64,000 bases of DNA from Roseovarius azorensis (GCF_900109455.1 NZ_FOAG01000007.1:146866-210865), one strand, 5' to 3'. Shown: positions 51,360-59,962, numbered from the stretch's first letter. Made by a program: numbers and translations. Notes: generated by a model from the sequence alone, not told the origin.

Positions 51360-51788
51360 ATGAACATTGGAAATGTTTCGGAACAGAGCGGATTGCCGGC
51401 GAAAACGATCCGGTACTACGAGGATATCGGACTCGTGCAACCGTCGCGGCGTGAAAACGGGTACCGCGATTTCGCTGTTCAGGATCTGCACAAGCTGGCG
51501 TTTCTCGGCCGGGCGCGGTCGTTGGGTTTCAGCATCGAGGAATGTCGCACGCTGTTATCGCTGTACGAGGACCGCGAGCGGTCCAGCGCCGACGTCAAGG
51601 CGATCGCACAAAGCCATCTCGCGCGGGTGGATCGGAAAATCGAGGAGTTGCAGGCGCTGAGCGCGACGCTTCGCGATCTTGTCGTTCGGTGTCATGGCGA
51701 TAATCGTCCCGACTGCCCGATAATGGATGATCTGACGCGTTCCGACCTCGCGGAGACGCGAAAACATCCCGCTGGAACAACCCTCTGA
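51360..51788 (+). CDS. cueR: Copper-sensing MerR-family regulator CueR
   Basis: A 142-residue regulator: winged-helix domain (NIGNVSEQSGLPAKTIRYYEDIGLVQPSRRENGYR), long dimer helix (about 74-108) and the metal loop with C111 and C119 (RCHGDNRPDCPIMDDL), the positions and spacing of the Cu+-binding cysteines of E. coli CueR. ATG 51360 with AAGGAGAGG is the clear start. It is the only MerR-type gene in the window and the obvious reader of the six dyads. Confidence 0.95.
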   Translation: MNIGNVSEQSGLPAKTIRYYEDIGLVQPSRRENGYRDFAVQDLHKLAFLGRARSLGFSIEECRTLLSLYEDRERSSADVKAIAQSHLARVDRKIEELQALSATLRDLVVRCHGDNRPDCPIMDDLTRSDLAETRKHPAGTTL

Positions 51789-51807
51789 ACACTGGTAAAT
51801 TAGCCGC

Positions 51808-52149
51808 ATGCACTTTGTCGCCCGCCTCATCATGATAGCCGTCCTTGCCGCCTTCGCGGTAAGCTCGGTTGTGCATGCGGCCGGTTCGGCCAGGATGGCA
51901 TCTGAAATGATCGCAGCCGGAGCTGAAATGGCAGGTGTCGGCTGCGAGGCATGTGATGACGATACGGCGGGAACCTTGGGCGTCGCATGTGATTTCGTCT
52001 GCAACTCAGCGGCCGCCGCCGCCGTCGTGGAAGCGTCGGCGGAACTTGGTCCACTTGCAGTTTCGAGCGCTCATGGACTGCCGATCGCGCGGGATTTTCT
52101 CGGTCTGAGCAGTCCGCCTGCCAAACAGCCTCCAAGATTCCTTCTCTGA
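51808..52149 (+). CDS. Small secreted Cys-containing protein
   Basis: A 113-residue protein with signal peptide (1-24) and four Cys in the mature part (GCEACDD, then ACDFVCN), ending in a Pro-rich tail (SPPAKQPPRFLL). The layout resembles the protein at 4035, including the Pro-rich end. It follows cueR by 19 bp. It may be a periplasmic copper-binding or sensing peptide of the CopL/DUF2946 kind; the family is not certain. Confidence 0.65.
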   Translation: MHFVARLIMIAVLAAFAVSSVVHAAGSARMASEMIAAGAEMAGVGCEACDDDTAGTLGVACDFVCNSAAAAAVVEASAELGPLAVSSAHGLPIARDFLGLSSPPAKQPPRFLL

Positions 52150-52151
52150 TC

Positions 52152-52185
52152 TGACACGCGCCGCGATTTCGCGGTCGCAGTGTCA
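52152..52185 (+). repeat. Imperfect inverted repeat between 51808 gene and multicopper oxidase gene
   Basis: TGACAC...GTGTCA arms enclosing CGCG-rich inner arms form a hairpin of about 14 pairs with one bulge, directly after the stop codon. No T run follows. It may lower read-through to the oxidase gene or protect the short transcript. Confidence 0.45.
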
Positions 52186-52289
52186 TGCCGTGACGCCGGA
52201 GCAATGCCGCTCCGCGTTGCGGGTATTTCCAACCGCAGTTGCCGCTTTGGCTCCAGCGGAGGACCGAATTATCAGAGAGCCCCAGTCCG

Positions 52290-53741
52290 ATGTCTTTGAA
52301 ATACAAACCTACCGTGACGCGCCGCGCCTTTGTCGCTTCGTCGCTCGCGGGTGTCATGTCCACCACTCTGCCTTTTCCGGGGGCGGCGGAAGCCGCCACC
52401 CAGAGATTCTCGCTCCGGGCCGCACCGGGAAGGACACGGCTTGTTCCTGAGCCACATCCCGACACCGCGGCCTGGTGCTACAACGGCAACGTTCCGGGCC
52501 CCGAGATCCGCATCCGGCAAGGCGAACGCCTGCAGGTCGAGGTTACCAACGACCTTGCAGAGGAAACCACCGTGCATTGGCATGGTATCCGGCTTCCGAA
52601 CGCAATGGACGGGGTGCCGCACCTTACACAGGTGCCGATCGCCCCGGGCGACAGGTTCGTCTATGAATTCGATGCAGTCGATGCCGGCACCTTCTGGTAT
52701 CACCCACATCAGCGCAGCTTCGAGCAGGTCGGGCGCGGTCTCTACGGTCCCCTTATTATCGAGGAGGCCAATCCCCCTCGTATCGACCGCGACGTTACCT
52801 GGGTGCTGGACGACTGGCGCCTGACCGACGACGCATCGATTTCGGACGATTTCGGCAATGCCCATGACGTGAGTCACGCGGGCCGCCTCGGCAACACCGT
52901 GACGATCAACGGTCGTGTGCCGGAGACATTCGCCGTGGCATCAGGGAAGCGGATCCGCCTCCGCCTGATCAACGCCGCGAATGCTCGGATCTTCGCACTC
53001 GATTTCGGGGACCATGCACCGCGCATCATCGCGCTGGATGGGCAACCCGTCACGCCGCATGAGCCGCGGGACGGTGTTGTCGTTCTCGGGCCCGCAATGC
53101 GCGCCGATGTGATCTTGGATTGTACCGGCAAGCCAGGTACGCGAGGCCAGCTTGTCGACCGTGCCTATCGCGGGAACGATTTCCGTATTCTCGATTTCTC
53201 CTACGCCGACGTCGCCCTGCGCGAGGCCACCCCCGACTGGCCGATCGCATTGCCAGCCAATCCCATTGCCGAACCAGACCTGAGTTCTGCGCAGCGTCAT
53301 GAGGTGACATTCACCGGCGGGATGATGGGAATGATGGTGGAGGGGGAGATGGGCCTGGAGCCGCGTGGAGACATGATGGGCGGCGGGATGATGGGCATGA
53401 TGCATGACGGGCGCGGCATCTGGTTCGTCAACAGAAAAGCCGCCGAGGGACATGTGCTTGACCCGTTCCTGACGCTGGATCTCGGCGCGAGTCACATCTT
53501 GGCAATGACCAACGCGACCGCCTTCGATCACCCGATTCATCTGCACGGCCACTCATTCCGCGTGATCAGCCGAAACGGTGCGCCGACGCCGCATAGGGAA
53601 TGGCAGGACACGGTGCTGATGGCACCCCGCGAACGGGTCGAAATAGCCTTCGTTGCCGACAATCCCGGCGACTGGATGTTCCACTGCCACATTCTCGAGC
53701 ACCAGGCTGCGGGAATGATGGGCGTGATCCGTGTCGCATGA
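52290..53741 (+). CDS. Multicopper oxidase (CueO/CopA-type)
   Basis: A 483-residue exported enzyme with a twin-arginine leader (TRRAFVASS) and all four copper motifs: HWHG, WYHPH, HPIHLHGHSF and HCHILEHQAAGMM. A Met-rich insertion (about 345-375, repeated GGMMGMM) is like the Cu(I)-binding helix of CueO. It oxidises Cu(I) to Cu(II) in the periplasm with oxygen as acceptor. ATG 52290 is chosen so that the Tat motif is near the N-terminus. It is followed 20 bp later by a BNR-repeat protein gene. Confidence 0.95.
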   Translation: MSLKYKPTVTRRAFVASSLAGVMSTTLPFPGAAEAATQRFSLRAAPGRTRLVPEPHPDTAAWCYNGNVPGPEIRIRQGERLQVEVTNDLAEETTVHWHGIRLPNAMDGVPHLTQVPIAPGDRFVYEFDAVDAGTFWYHPHQRSFEQVGRGLYGPLIIEEANPPRIDRDVTWVLDDWRLTDDASISDDFGNAHDVSHAGRLGNTVTINGRVPETFAVASGKRIRLRLINAANARIFALDFGDHAPRIIALDGQPVTPHEPRDGVVVLGPAMRADVILDCTGKPGTRGQLVDRAYRGNDFRILDFSYADVALREATPDWPIALPANPIAEPDLSSAQRHEVTFTGGMMGMMVEGEMGLEPRGDMMGGGMMGMMHDGRGIWFVNRKAAEGHVLDPFLTLDLGASHILAMTNATAFDHPIHLHGHSFRVISRNGAPTPHREWQDTVLMAPRERVEIAFVADNPGDWMFHCHILEHQAAGMMGVIRVA

Positions 53742-53761
53742 GCCCCGGAGGAGGACAAGAG

Positions 53762-54694
53762 ATGACAAACAGAACCCTGAATTTTGAGCCGGGCAGACGC
53801 CACTTCCTGGCACTGGGTATGGGTGCAGCCGCAGTGCTCGTGTTGCCCGACGCGGTGCGCGCGGCCGACAGGGCGGCCGATATTCGAACGCTCGCCTTCG
53901 ATGGCGACACGCTGCTGATCGCAGGCGCAACACTGAGGGCCAGCCTCGATAACGGTCGCAGTTGGCATGAGAGGCCAACACCTTCCCCGGTCGCCTCAAT
54001 CGCCACGCATCCTGCGCGTCCTGGACGTCTCCTTGCCGGACTGGCGCGGGGAGGGGTGGCCGTGTCCGGCGATGGCGGATCGTCATGGACCACCCGAAGT
54101 GACGGGCTTGCCTCCGGCGAAGTCACCGCGCTGGCCGTGGCCGCCGGAAACCCCTACATGATCTATGCCGCGATCCGCGGCGACGGCCTTTGGAAGAGCG
54201 AGGATGCAGGCGCAACCTGGGCCCTGGCGATGGACCGACCCTGGCTCGACGCGGCCGAGCGTGACCCGCTGACGCTGGTATCGGTCGATCTCGAAACCGG
54301 GATGGGCGGCATCTGGATCTATGCAGGAACTGAGAAAGGCCTGACCCGTGTTCCGGACTGTTTCTGCCGCTGGCAGGAAGTTCAGCCCGGCAATGCGATG
54401 GACGCGCTGGTGACGGGCGATGCGCCACCTGCCGAGGCGCCGCTGCCGACGGATGAGCCGGTCCTGTCGCTGGCCAACGCCCTTGCGGCACCGTCTACAC
54501 TTTACGCGGCACTGCCTTCGGGGGTGTGGGCGTCGCAGGACGGCGGCGTGGTCTGGACGCACAAGGCAAAAGGGCAGGGGAGGACCGTCGCGGTCCACCC
54601 AAGGGACAAAAATCACGTGGCCGCCATACTCGACGGCGCTCTGAAACTCAGCCGCGACGGCGGCGCAACCTGGACCGCAATCGCGGTCGCATGA
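53762..54694 (+). CDS. Exported BNR/beta-propeller protein
   Basis: A 310-residue protein with Tat-like leader (GRRHFLALGMG) and several Asp-box units (SLDNGRSWHE, SGDGGSSWTT, SEDAGATWAL, SQDGGVVWTH, SRDGGATWTA), i.e. a sialidase/VPS10-like propeller without catalytic residues. DCFCRW adds a Cys pair. Such proteins accompany multicopper oxidase and DUF411 genes, and may act as a scaffold or metal carrier. It overlaps the region of the DUF411 start. Confidence 0.85.
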   Translation: MTNRTLNFEPGRRHFLALGMGAAAVLVLPDAVRAADRAADIRTLAFDGDTLLIAGATLRASLDNGRSWHERPTPSPVASIATHPARPGRLLAGLARGGVAVSGDGGSSWTTRSDGLASGEVTALAVAAGNPYMIYAAIRGDGLWKSEDAGATWALAMDRPWLDAAERDPLTLVSVDLETGMGGIWIYAGTEKGLTRVPDCFCRWQEVQPGNAMDALVTGDAPPAEAPLPTDEPVLSLANALAAPSTLYAALPSGVWASQDGGVVWTHKAKGQGRTVAVHPRDKNHVAAILDGALKLSRDGGATWTAIAVA

Positions 54695-54705
54695 TGGAGA
54701 ACCCC

Positions 54706-55203
54706 ATGAACAGAAGAATTTTCCTGGCTTCGCTTGCTGTACTTGGCGTTGGCGGAACCTTCACTTTCACGACGCTGACTTCAGCACAAAGCACCGAAGA
54801 CGCGACCGGTCCCGCAAGTACCGACGTGTCAGACGGAACGAAGCAGATCACGATTTGGCGCGATCCGGGCTGCGGTTGCTGCGACACCTACTCCAATTAT
54901 CTGGAAGAGAACGGCTATCAGGTGACACGCATCGACGATCGGGATTTTGATAAGCGCTCGATCGAAGTCGGCGTTCCCGAGCAGGGACTCGGCTGTCATC
55001 TGGCCGAGATCGAAGGCTATTATGTCAGTGGACTGGTGCCCTCGGAGATCCTGGAAAGGCTGGTCACGGAGAAGCCCGACATCACCGGCATTACTTTGCC
55101 GGGCATGCCTTCGAACGCGCCAGGCATGGCACGAGTAAAGACCGGTACGCTCAAGACCTATGCGTTCGGCGAGGGCGGGATCACCGTTTACTCCGATGAG
55201 TAA
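54706..55203 (+). CDS. DUF411 metal-binding protein
   Basis: A 165-residue exported protein: signal peptide (1-26), then the DUF411 domain with DPGCGCCDTYSNYLEENGY, GLGCHLAEIEGYYVSGLVP and the GITLPGMPSNAPGM region. The Cys, His and Met residues fit Cu(I) binding in the periplasm. ATG 54706 has GGAG at the right distance; ATG 54691, overlapping the previous stop, is also possible. Confidence 0.92.
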   Translation: MNRRIFLASLAVLGVGGTFTFTTLTSAQSTEDATGPASTDVSDGTKQITIWRDPGCGCCDTYSNYLEENGYQVTRIDDRDFDKRSIEVGVPEQGLGCHLAEIEGYYVSGLVPSEILERLVTEKPDITGITLPGMPSNAPGMARVKTGTLKTYAFGEGGITVYSDE

Positions 55204-55207
55204 CTGC

Positions 55208-55336
55208 ATGGACATGATGACCGGCCCGATGATGGGGGTGATGATGTTCGGTGGAGGGCTTTTGCTCCTGCTCGTCGCCGCGGTTCTGGTACTCAGCCTC
55301 GTCGCACTCGTGAAATACCTCAGGAGTTCGACATGA
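55208..55336 (+). CDS. Met-rich single-helix membrane peptide
   Basis: A 42-residue peptide: MDMMTGPMMGVMMF, then one membrane helix (15-37) and a basic end. It lies 4 bp after the DUF411 stop and its stop overlaps the start of the next gene (ATGA), which supports translation. Eight methionines in the first 13 residues could bind Cu(I) at the periplasmic surface. There is no known family. Confidence 0.6.
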   Translation: MDMMTGPMMGVMMFGGGLLLLLVAAVLVLSLVALVKYLRSST

Positions 55337-55818
55337 GAAGGACCGCAACAATCGGTGCCGCCATCGTCGCACTATCTGCGATCGGCTTTGCTGTCCTCGC
55401 GCAGTCCGAAAGTGACGATGATTTGGTGGAAGGGCTTTCCTTCCTCGGCGAGCCCGTGACTGTAGCCGACATCGCAGCAGGCGAGACACTCTATGCCGAG
55501 AATTGCGCATCCTGTCACGGTGCCGAACTGGAGGGACAGCCTGATTGGCGGCGACGTCTGGACAATGGGCGCATGCCCGCGCCGCCACATGACGAAACCG
55601 GCCATACCTGGCACCATTCGGACCGGAATCTCTTCATCGTGACCAAAGGTGGAGTCGGTGCCGTCGTGCCTGGCTACGAAAGCGATATGCCGGCGTACGA
55701 AGGCATCCTGACCGGCGACGAGATTGCCGATGTTCTCTCTTACATCAAGAGCACCTGGCCGGATCGACAGCGCCAATTCCAGGCGGAAGTCTCCGCTAAC
55801 GACAAGGGTGATTTATGA
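55333..55818 (+). CDS. Class I cytochrome c
   Basis: A 161-residue exported monohaem cytochrome: signal peptide (1-23), haem site CASCH (about 53-57) and distal Met in YESDMPAYEGILTGDEIADVLSYIKSTWP. It resembles cytochromes that take electrons from copper oxidases. It overlaps the peptide gene before and the CcmG gene after it. Confidence 0.92.
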   Translation: MRRTATIGAAIVALSAIGFAVLAQSESDDDLVEGLSFLGEPVTVADIAAGETLYAENCASCHGAELEGQPDWRRRLDNGRMPAPPHDETGHTWHHSDRNLFIVTKGGVGAVVPGYESDMPAYEGILTGDEIADVLSYIKSTWPDRQRQFQAEVSANDKGDL

Positions 55819-56387
55819 GCGCGGCCGAGGAACCTCGCCGCCGGAATGGTCGCCTCGTCACCGTGCTGCCAGTTGCGATCTTCGCCCTCATCGGCGCAGG
55901 TTTTTATTGGGGCCTGTTCAATGGCAACGACACTCTTCCTTCCCCACTTATTGGCAAGGCGGTGCCTGAATTCGATTTGCCGCCGATAGTGGGACGAACC
56001 GACGGTCTGTCGACCGCCGACCTCAAAGGGCCGGTGTCTATCGTGAACGTCTGGGCGTCCTGGTGCGTGCCGTGCCGGGTAGAGATGCCCCTCCTGAACG
56101 AGCTGGCTGCCAGAGACGAAGTCGCGATTTTCGGAATCAACTACAAGGACCGCCCCGAGGAAGCCTTGAGCTTTCTTGCCGAGCTTGGTGACCCTTACAC
56201 CCGCATCGGCGCCGACCGGAACGGGCGCGTGTCCATCGATTGGGGCGTCTACGGCTTGCCGGAAACCTTCGTGATCGATGCCGAAGGCCGGATCGCCTAC
56301 AAGCATATCGGCCCCTTCAACCGCCGCTCACTGGAGGAAGACATTCTTCCCGTGGCGCGGCGCCTTCAGGAAGGAACCGGATCATGA
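55815..56387 (+). CDS. ccmG: CcmG/DsbE thiol:disulfide protein (copy 2)
   Basis: A 190-residue membrane-anchored thioredoxin-like protein with PEFDLPPIVGR, WCVPC (about C80, C83), GINYKDRPEEAL and GLPETFVID. It is clearly similar to the copy at 12219 in motifs and length. Its place after a cytochrome c gene suggests dedicated help in maturation of that cytochrome under copper stress. It overlaps the TlpA gene by 4 bp. Confidence 0.92.
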   Translation: MSAAEEPRRRNGRLVTVLPVAIFALIGAGFYWGLFNGNDTLPSPLIGKAVPEFDLPPIVGRTDGLSTADLKGPVSIVNVWASWCVPCRVEMPLLNELAARDEVAIFGINYKDRPEEALSFLAELGDPYTRIGADRNGRVSIDWGVYGLPETFVIDAEGRIAYKHIGPFNRRSLEEDILPVARRLQEGTGS

Positions 56388-56908
56388 ACCGACGTGAATT
56401 GTTGACTGGCATGGCGGCGCTCGGCCTCGCAGGGCCGGTTCAAGCCAGACCATTAATGCCGCTCCACGACAAGCCGCGAGAGATGCTGTCGCCGCCCTTC
56501 GTGGACGGGGTGGGGCGCGATCTGACGCTGGAGGATTTTCAAGGCAGGGTGGTCCTGCTGAACATTTGGGCGACCTGGTGCGTTCCCTGCCGCGAAGAGA
56601 TGCCGACGCTCGACGCCTTGCAGGAAAAGCTGGGCGGTGACGATTTTCATGTCCTGCCACTGTCCATCGACCGCGCGGGAATAAAAGTGGTGCGCCGCTT
56701 CTACGAGGAAATCGGTATTCGCCATCTTGGAATGTACCTCGCCGACAGCACACGGGCGATGCTTGCCCTCGGTGCTCTGGGCCTTCCCACCACGATCCTG
56801 ATCGACCGCAACGGTTTCGAGCGCGGACGACTTGTCGGGCCGGCTGAATGGGACAGTCCCGAAGTCATGGCCCAAATCCAAAATCTCATCAACGAAAGGA
56901 GTGATTAA
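56384..56908 (+). CDS. TlpA-family thioredoxin-like protein
   Basis: A 174-residue protein: Tat-like start (MNRRELLTGMAALGLAG), then a thioredoxin fold with ATWCVPCREEMPTL (CVPC) and the cis-Pro GLPTTILID. TlpA relatives reduce Sco and CuA sites or cytochrome c. It probably works with the CcmG copy it overlaps. ATG 56384 removes the Arg-rich upstream frame. Confidence 0.92.
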   Translation: MNRRELLTGMAALGLAGPVQARPLMPLHDKPREMLSPPFVDGVGRDLTLEDFQGRVVLLNIWATWCVPCREEMPTLDALQEKLGGDDFHVLPLSIDRAGIKVVRRFYEEIGIRHLGMYLADSTRAMLALGALGLPTTILIDRNGFERGRLVGPAEWDSPEVMAQIQNLINERSD

Positions 56909-56911
56909 CCA

Positions 56912-57184
56912 ATGTCCGAAACATCACCTCACACTGAAACACCGGAGGCCCGCCCGTGGTGGCCGCAATTGGGACAGCGTGGCCTAATTCTTGCGTCAAT
57001 GGCGATTATCGGTGCCGGGCTTTACCTGAACTGGGGCTGGGTGACGGCCATCGGAGCCGCCCCGCTGATCCTGGCCGTGGCACCCTGCGCCGTGATGTGC
57101 GGGCTGGGTGCCTGTGCAATGTGCAAATCGAAATCATGTGACAACAAGAGCGCGGCCGTAGAGCCGGGCCTGCCGAGGGACTGA
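56912..57184 (+). CDS. Small membrane protein with Cys cluster
   Basis: A 90-residue protein with two helices (about 24-40 and 46-64) and the cluster APCAVMCGLGACAMCKSKSC at the end of the second helix: five Cys and two Met. It could bind Cu(I) or a cluster. I know no family name. It is 3 bp after the TlpA gene. Confidence 0.75.
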   Translation: MSETSPHTETPEARPWWPQLGQRGLILASMAIIGAGLYLNWGWVTAIGAAPLILAVAPCAVMCGLGACAMCKSKSCDNKSAAVEPGLPRD

Positions 57185-57219
57185 ACCCGAAATTATCAAG
57201 AAACCTTCAGGAGAAACTG

Positions 57220-57486
57220 ATGACACTTATCAAGAAACTGAGCATGGCGACCGCCGTAACTACCTTGTTGGCCACCAGCGTGGTTGCCCAGGACAACACC
57301 GGTTCGTCCGGCCAGATGATGGACGGTGAGCACGGAATGGACGGCGATATGTCCGGCATGCAGGGCATGACGCCCATGATGAAAATGATGCAGAAAATGG
57401 GCCCGATGATGGAGGCCTGCACCGAGATGATGGAGGCCATGAACAACTCCGAGGATGAAACCACCCCTTCGACCGACAAGGGCTGA
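57220..57486 (+). CDS. Exported Met-rich peptide
   Basis: An 88-residue protein: signal peptide (1-23), then MMDGEHGMDGDMSGMQGMTPMMKMMQKMGPMMEACTEMMEAM, with about 17 Met, one His and one Cys, and an acidic end. It is probably a periplasmic Cu(I)/Ag(I) sponge. RBS CAGGAGA. It is the last gene before a strong hairpin. Confidence 0.85.
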   Translation: MTLIKKLSMATAVTTLLATSVVAQDNTGSSGQMMDGEHGMDGDMSGMQGMTPMMKMMQKMGPMMEACTEMMEAMNNSEDETTPSTDKG

Positions 57487-57492
57487 TCAATC

Positions 57493-57520
57493 ATCGCCGG
57501 GGGCCAAGGCCCCCGGCGAT
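57493..57520 (+). terminator. Strong palindrome after Met-rich gene
   Basis: A perfect 13 bp inverted repeat (ATCGCCGGGGGCC/GGCCCCCGGCGAT) with only two bases between the arms, directly after the stop codon of 57220. It is followed by TTGACAG, not by T residues, so it probably stops or protects RNA without a classical U tract. The next gene starts only 18 bp later. Confidence 0.65.
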
Positions 57521-57537
57521 TTGACAGGGAAAAATAG

Positions 57538-58293
57538 ATGATACTCAAAACTGCCCTTCGCGTGTTTGCGGTCTTCCTCTGGGCGCTGATTTCCACGCCC
57601 ACGATTTCGTTGGCCCAGCAATCGACGCCGCTCGATCAGGTTGAGCAAGAGGCCATCAAAGCCTTGATCCTGCAAACCATCCGCGAGAACCCCGAAGTTC
57701 TGATGGATACGCTCCTGACTTTCCAGGAAGAGGCTCAGGCACAAGCCCAGGCCGAACAACGGGCTGCGCTTCAGCGCGTGGGCGACCTCCTGCGGGCGGA
57801 CCCGAACACCGGCGTGATGGGCAATCCTGAGGGCGACATCGTGCTTGTCGAATTCTTCGACTACAACTGCCCCTATTGCCGACGCGCGGCCCCGGTCCTT
57901 TTCGAATTGATAGAGGAGAACCCGGACTTGCGCATCATCATGCGGGAATGGCCGATTCTCGGGCCAGACTCTGTACTAGCGGCTCGGGCGTCGCTGGCCG
58001 CGATAAAACAGAACGGATTCGAGGCCTTCCACGATGCCCTGATGGCGCAGCCGCGCGCCAATGCTGTCTTTATAAGAAGGGCCGCTGAGCAGGCAAGGCT
58101 GGACTACGACCAATTGCAGGCAGATATGGACGCGCCTGAAGTCGATGCCCATATCGCAAAGTCTCACGATCTCGCACGGCAGCTTGGAATATCCGGCACG
58201 CCGACGTTTCTGATCGGGGAAACACTTGTTCCTGGATTGTTGGAAAAGGCCGATCTTCAGGCGCTGATTTCGGAGGCCGAAGATGTCGATTGA
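57538..58293 (+). CDS. ScsC/DsbA-like thiol oxidoreductase
   Basis: A 251-residue exported protein: signal peptide (1-27), a helical N-terminal region (about 34-83) of the kind used by ScsC for oligomerisation, then DsbA fold with CPYC (C111, C114) and ISGTPTFLIG. It fits ScsC, the partner of ScsB in copper tolerance. It overlaps the Sco gene by 11 bp. Confidence 0.9.
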   Translation: MILKTALRVFAVFLWALISTPTISLAQQSTPLDQVEQEAIKALILQTIRENPEVLMDTLLTFQEEAQAQAQAEQRAALQRVGDLLRADPNTGVMGNPEGDIVLVEFFDYNCPYCRRAAPVLFELIEENPDLRIIMREWPILGPDSVLAARASLAAIKQNGFEAFHDALMAQPRANAVFIRRAAEQARLDYDQLQADMDAPEVDAHIAKSHDLARQLGISGTPTFLIGETLVPGLLEKADLQALISEAEDVD

Positions 58294-58924
58294 ACCCGGT
58301 GAAACCCCTCCGAAATCGCGGCTCCTGAGATCCATATTGTGGAGCACGATAGCTGTTGCGCTCGCTGGGCTAGCGATCTTTTGGGCTTTGGATAACTATC
58401 TCGGCAACGGATCGAAGACCGTCCGCTATTCGGGTGAGGCGGATATTCGTTCCGAATTTTCACTGACAGATCACACCGGACAAGAGGTGACACAGGCTGA
58501 CTACGCCGACCGCTGGCAGCTTGTTTTCTTCGGTTTCACCAACTGCCCCGATGTTTGCCCGACGACACTGGCATATATGGCCAGCGTGCTAGACCTGCTC
58601 GGCAAAGATGCGGACCAGGTGGCGCCGATCTTCATCACGGTCGATCCGGAACGCGACACTGTGCCAGTTATGGCTGAATATGTATCAGTCTTTCATCCGA
58701 GCCTGATCGGCCTGACCGGAACCGAAGCGCAGGTTGCCGAGGCCACCAGAAATTTCCGCACATGGTACGAGCGGACCGAGGACGACAGCGCGCCGGACGG
58801 CTATTTCATGGCGCATGGCGGATACATCTATCTGATGCGTCCCAATGGAAGCTACGAGGATGTGTATCAGGAAGGCCGTCAACTGCCCGAGCTTCTGGCG
58901 CAGGATATCCGCGGAAAATTATGA
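58283..58924 (+). CDS. SCO1/SenC copper chaperone
   Basis: A 213-residue protein: anchor (about 16-37), Sco copper site C88-P-D-V-C92-P and H178 in FMAHGGYIYL. It delivers copper to CuA sites or acts as a thiol reductase in oxidase assembly. PCuAC and a second Sco-like gene follow, the usual team for cytochrome oxidase copper loading. Confidence 0.93.
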   Translation: MSIEPGETPPKSRLLRSILWSTIAVALAGLAIFWALDNYLGNGSKTVRYSGEADIRSEFSLTDHTGQEVTQADYADRWQLVFFGFTNCPDVCPTTLAYMASVLDLLGKDADQVAPIFITVDPERDTVPVMAEYVSVFHPSLIGLTGTEAQVAEATRNFRTWYERTEDDSAPDGYFMAHGGYIYLMRPNGSYEDVYQEGRQLPELLAQDIRGKL

Positions 58925-58941
58925 ATGATGGAACTTACCAA

Positions 58942-59376
58942 ATGAAGATCACTATACTCGCAACCGGGCTGACACTCTGGCCGTTCTTCGCTTCGGCCGA
59001 TGTAACGATATCAGACGGTTGGGCGCGCGCGAGCATCCTCGCCTCGCGTCCGGCTGCGGCCTATCTCACGCTCACGAGCAATCAGAGTGATCAGCTGGTT
59101 GCGATCACCACGCTCATCGCTGGAAACGTCACCATTCACGCCGTCGAGACCGGCGACGATGGCGTTAGCCGAATGGTCAAGATCGACGCCTTGGATCTGC
59201 CCTCCGGAGAACCAGTGACCCTCGCGCCCGGCAGCATGCATCTGATGCTGATGGGTCTGTCGGAAAAACTCGAAGAAGGCACCGATTTGCCGTTGATCCT
59301 GACATTCGCATCGGGTGCCCGAATGGAAGTCAGCGTTCCGGTTCTCGGACCGGGCGCAATGGGACCGCAGGAGTAA
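58942..59376 (+). CDS. PCuAC periplasmic copper chaperone
   Basis: A 144-residue exported protein (signal 1-19) with SDGWARASILASRPAAAYL, NVTIHAVETGDDGVSRMVKID and GSMHLMLMGL: the H...M...HxM copper site of PCuAC. It carries Cu(I) to Sco or to oxidase. The start at 58942 leaves a normal signal peptide. Confidence 0.93.
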   Translation: MKITILATGLTLWPFFASADVTISDGWARASILASRPAAAYLTLTSNQSDQLVAITTLIAGNVTIHAVETGDDGVSRMVKIDALDLPSGEPVTLAPGSMHLMLMGLSEKLEEGTDLPLILTFASGARMEVSVPVLGPGAMGPQE

Positions 59377-59381
59377 CAGCC

Positions 59382-59942
59382 ATGAAAAACATACTCCTGC
59401 TGATAGCCCTCGTCGCGGGCCGCCCGGCCTACGCAGATCATCCTGGCGACCGTCTTGACGAGGTGATGGCACAGAAAGAACCTGCTTTCACTGCCGTTGA
59501 CCTCAACGAACTTCCTGCGTTGGATCTTCTCTGCCCTGACGGAGAATCGTTGGACTTGGAAAGCCTCTCCGATCAGGTCGTCGTTCTTAGTTTTGTACCG
59601 TCCAACTGCGGGTTGCCTTGTGCTGATCAGCAGGCACTTCTTGAAAAGGTGAGGGGCGGAGTGAATTCATCTCCCATGCTGGACATGGTGACCTTCCTTG
59701 TGGTGACCGACGCCAGTGATCCGGTTCCCGGACCGATTGCCGAGAACGTGGTCGTTGCTCGCGCAGAAAAGCCGATGGAGGATCTGGTCGAGCGGTATCG
59801 CGCGATTGCACCTGACCATCCCGAGGCTCCGCTTGTGCATGTTATCGCGCGCGGCAACCGCCATGCCGGGATCTTTGCGGGTTCCGCTTTCCGGCACATC
59901 AACATGATCCTGTACGTAAACGGCCTGACAAACGCGCATTAA
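59382..59942 (+). CDS. Sco/thioredoxin-like protein, second copy
   Basis: A 186-residue exported protein with a thioredoxin-like fold: PALDLLCPDGESLDL, VLSFVPSNCGLPCADQQ (CGLPC) and a His in FRHINMILYVNG. It resembles Sco in layout but the C-x3-C lies in a different setting. It could hold copper or move thiols. It sits between PCuAC and the membrane protein. Confidence 0.8.
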   Translation: MKNILLLIALVAGRPAYADHPGDRLDEVMAQKEPAFTAVDLNELPALDLLCPDGESLDLESLSDQVVVLSFVPSNCGLPCADQQALLEKVRGGVNSSPMLDMVTFLVVTDASDPVPGPIAENVVVARAEKPMEDLVERYRAIAPDHPEAPLVHVIARGNRHAGIFAGSAFRHINMILYVNGLTNAH

Positions 59943-59962
59943 TCGAAGAACGGACCCCCAGC

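Noticed and set aside
59001..59009. TGTAACGAT inside the PCuAC gene
   Set aside because: It matches the ECF -35 block exactly, but no CGTCT lies 13 bp further and it is within coding sequence.
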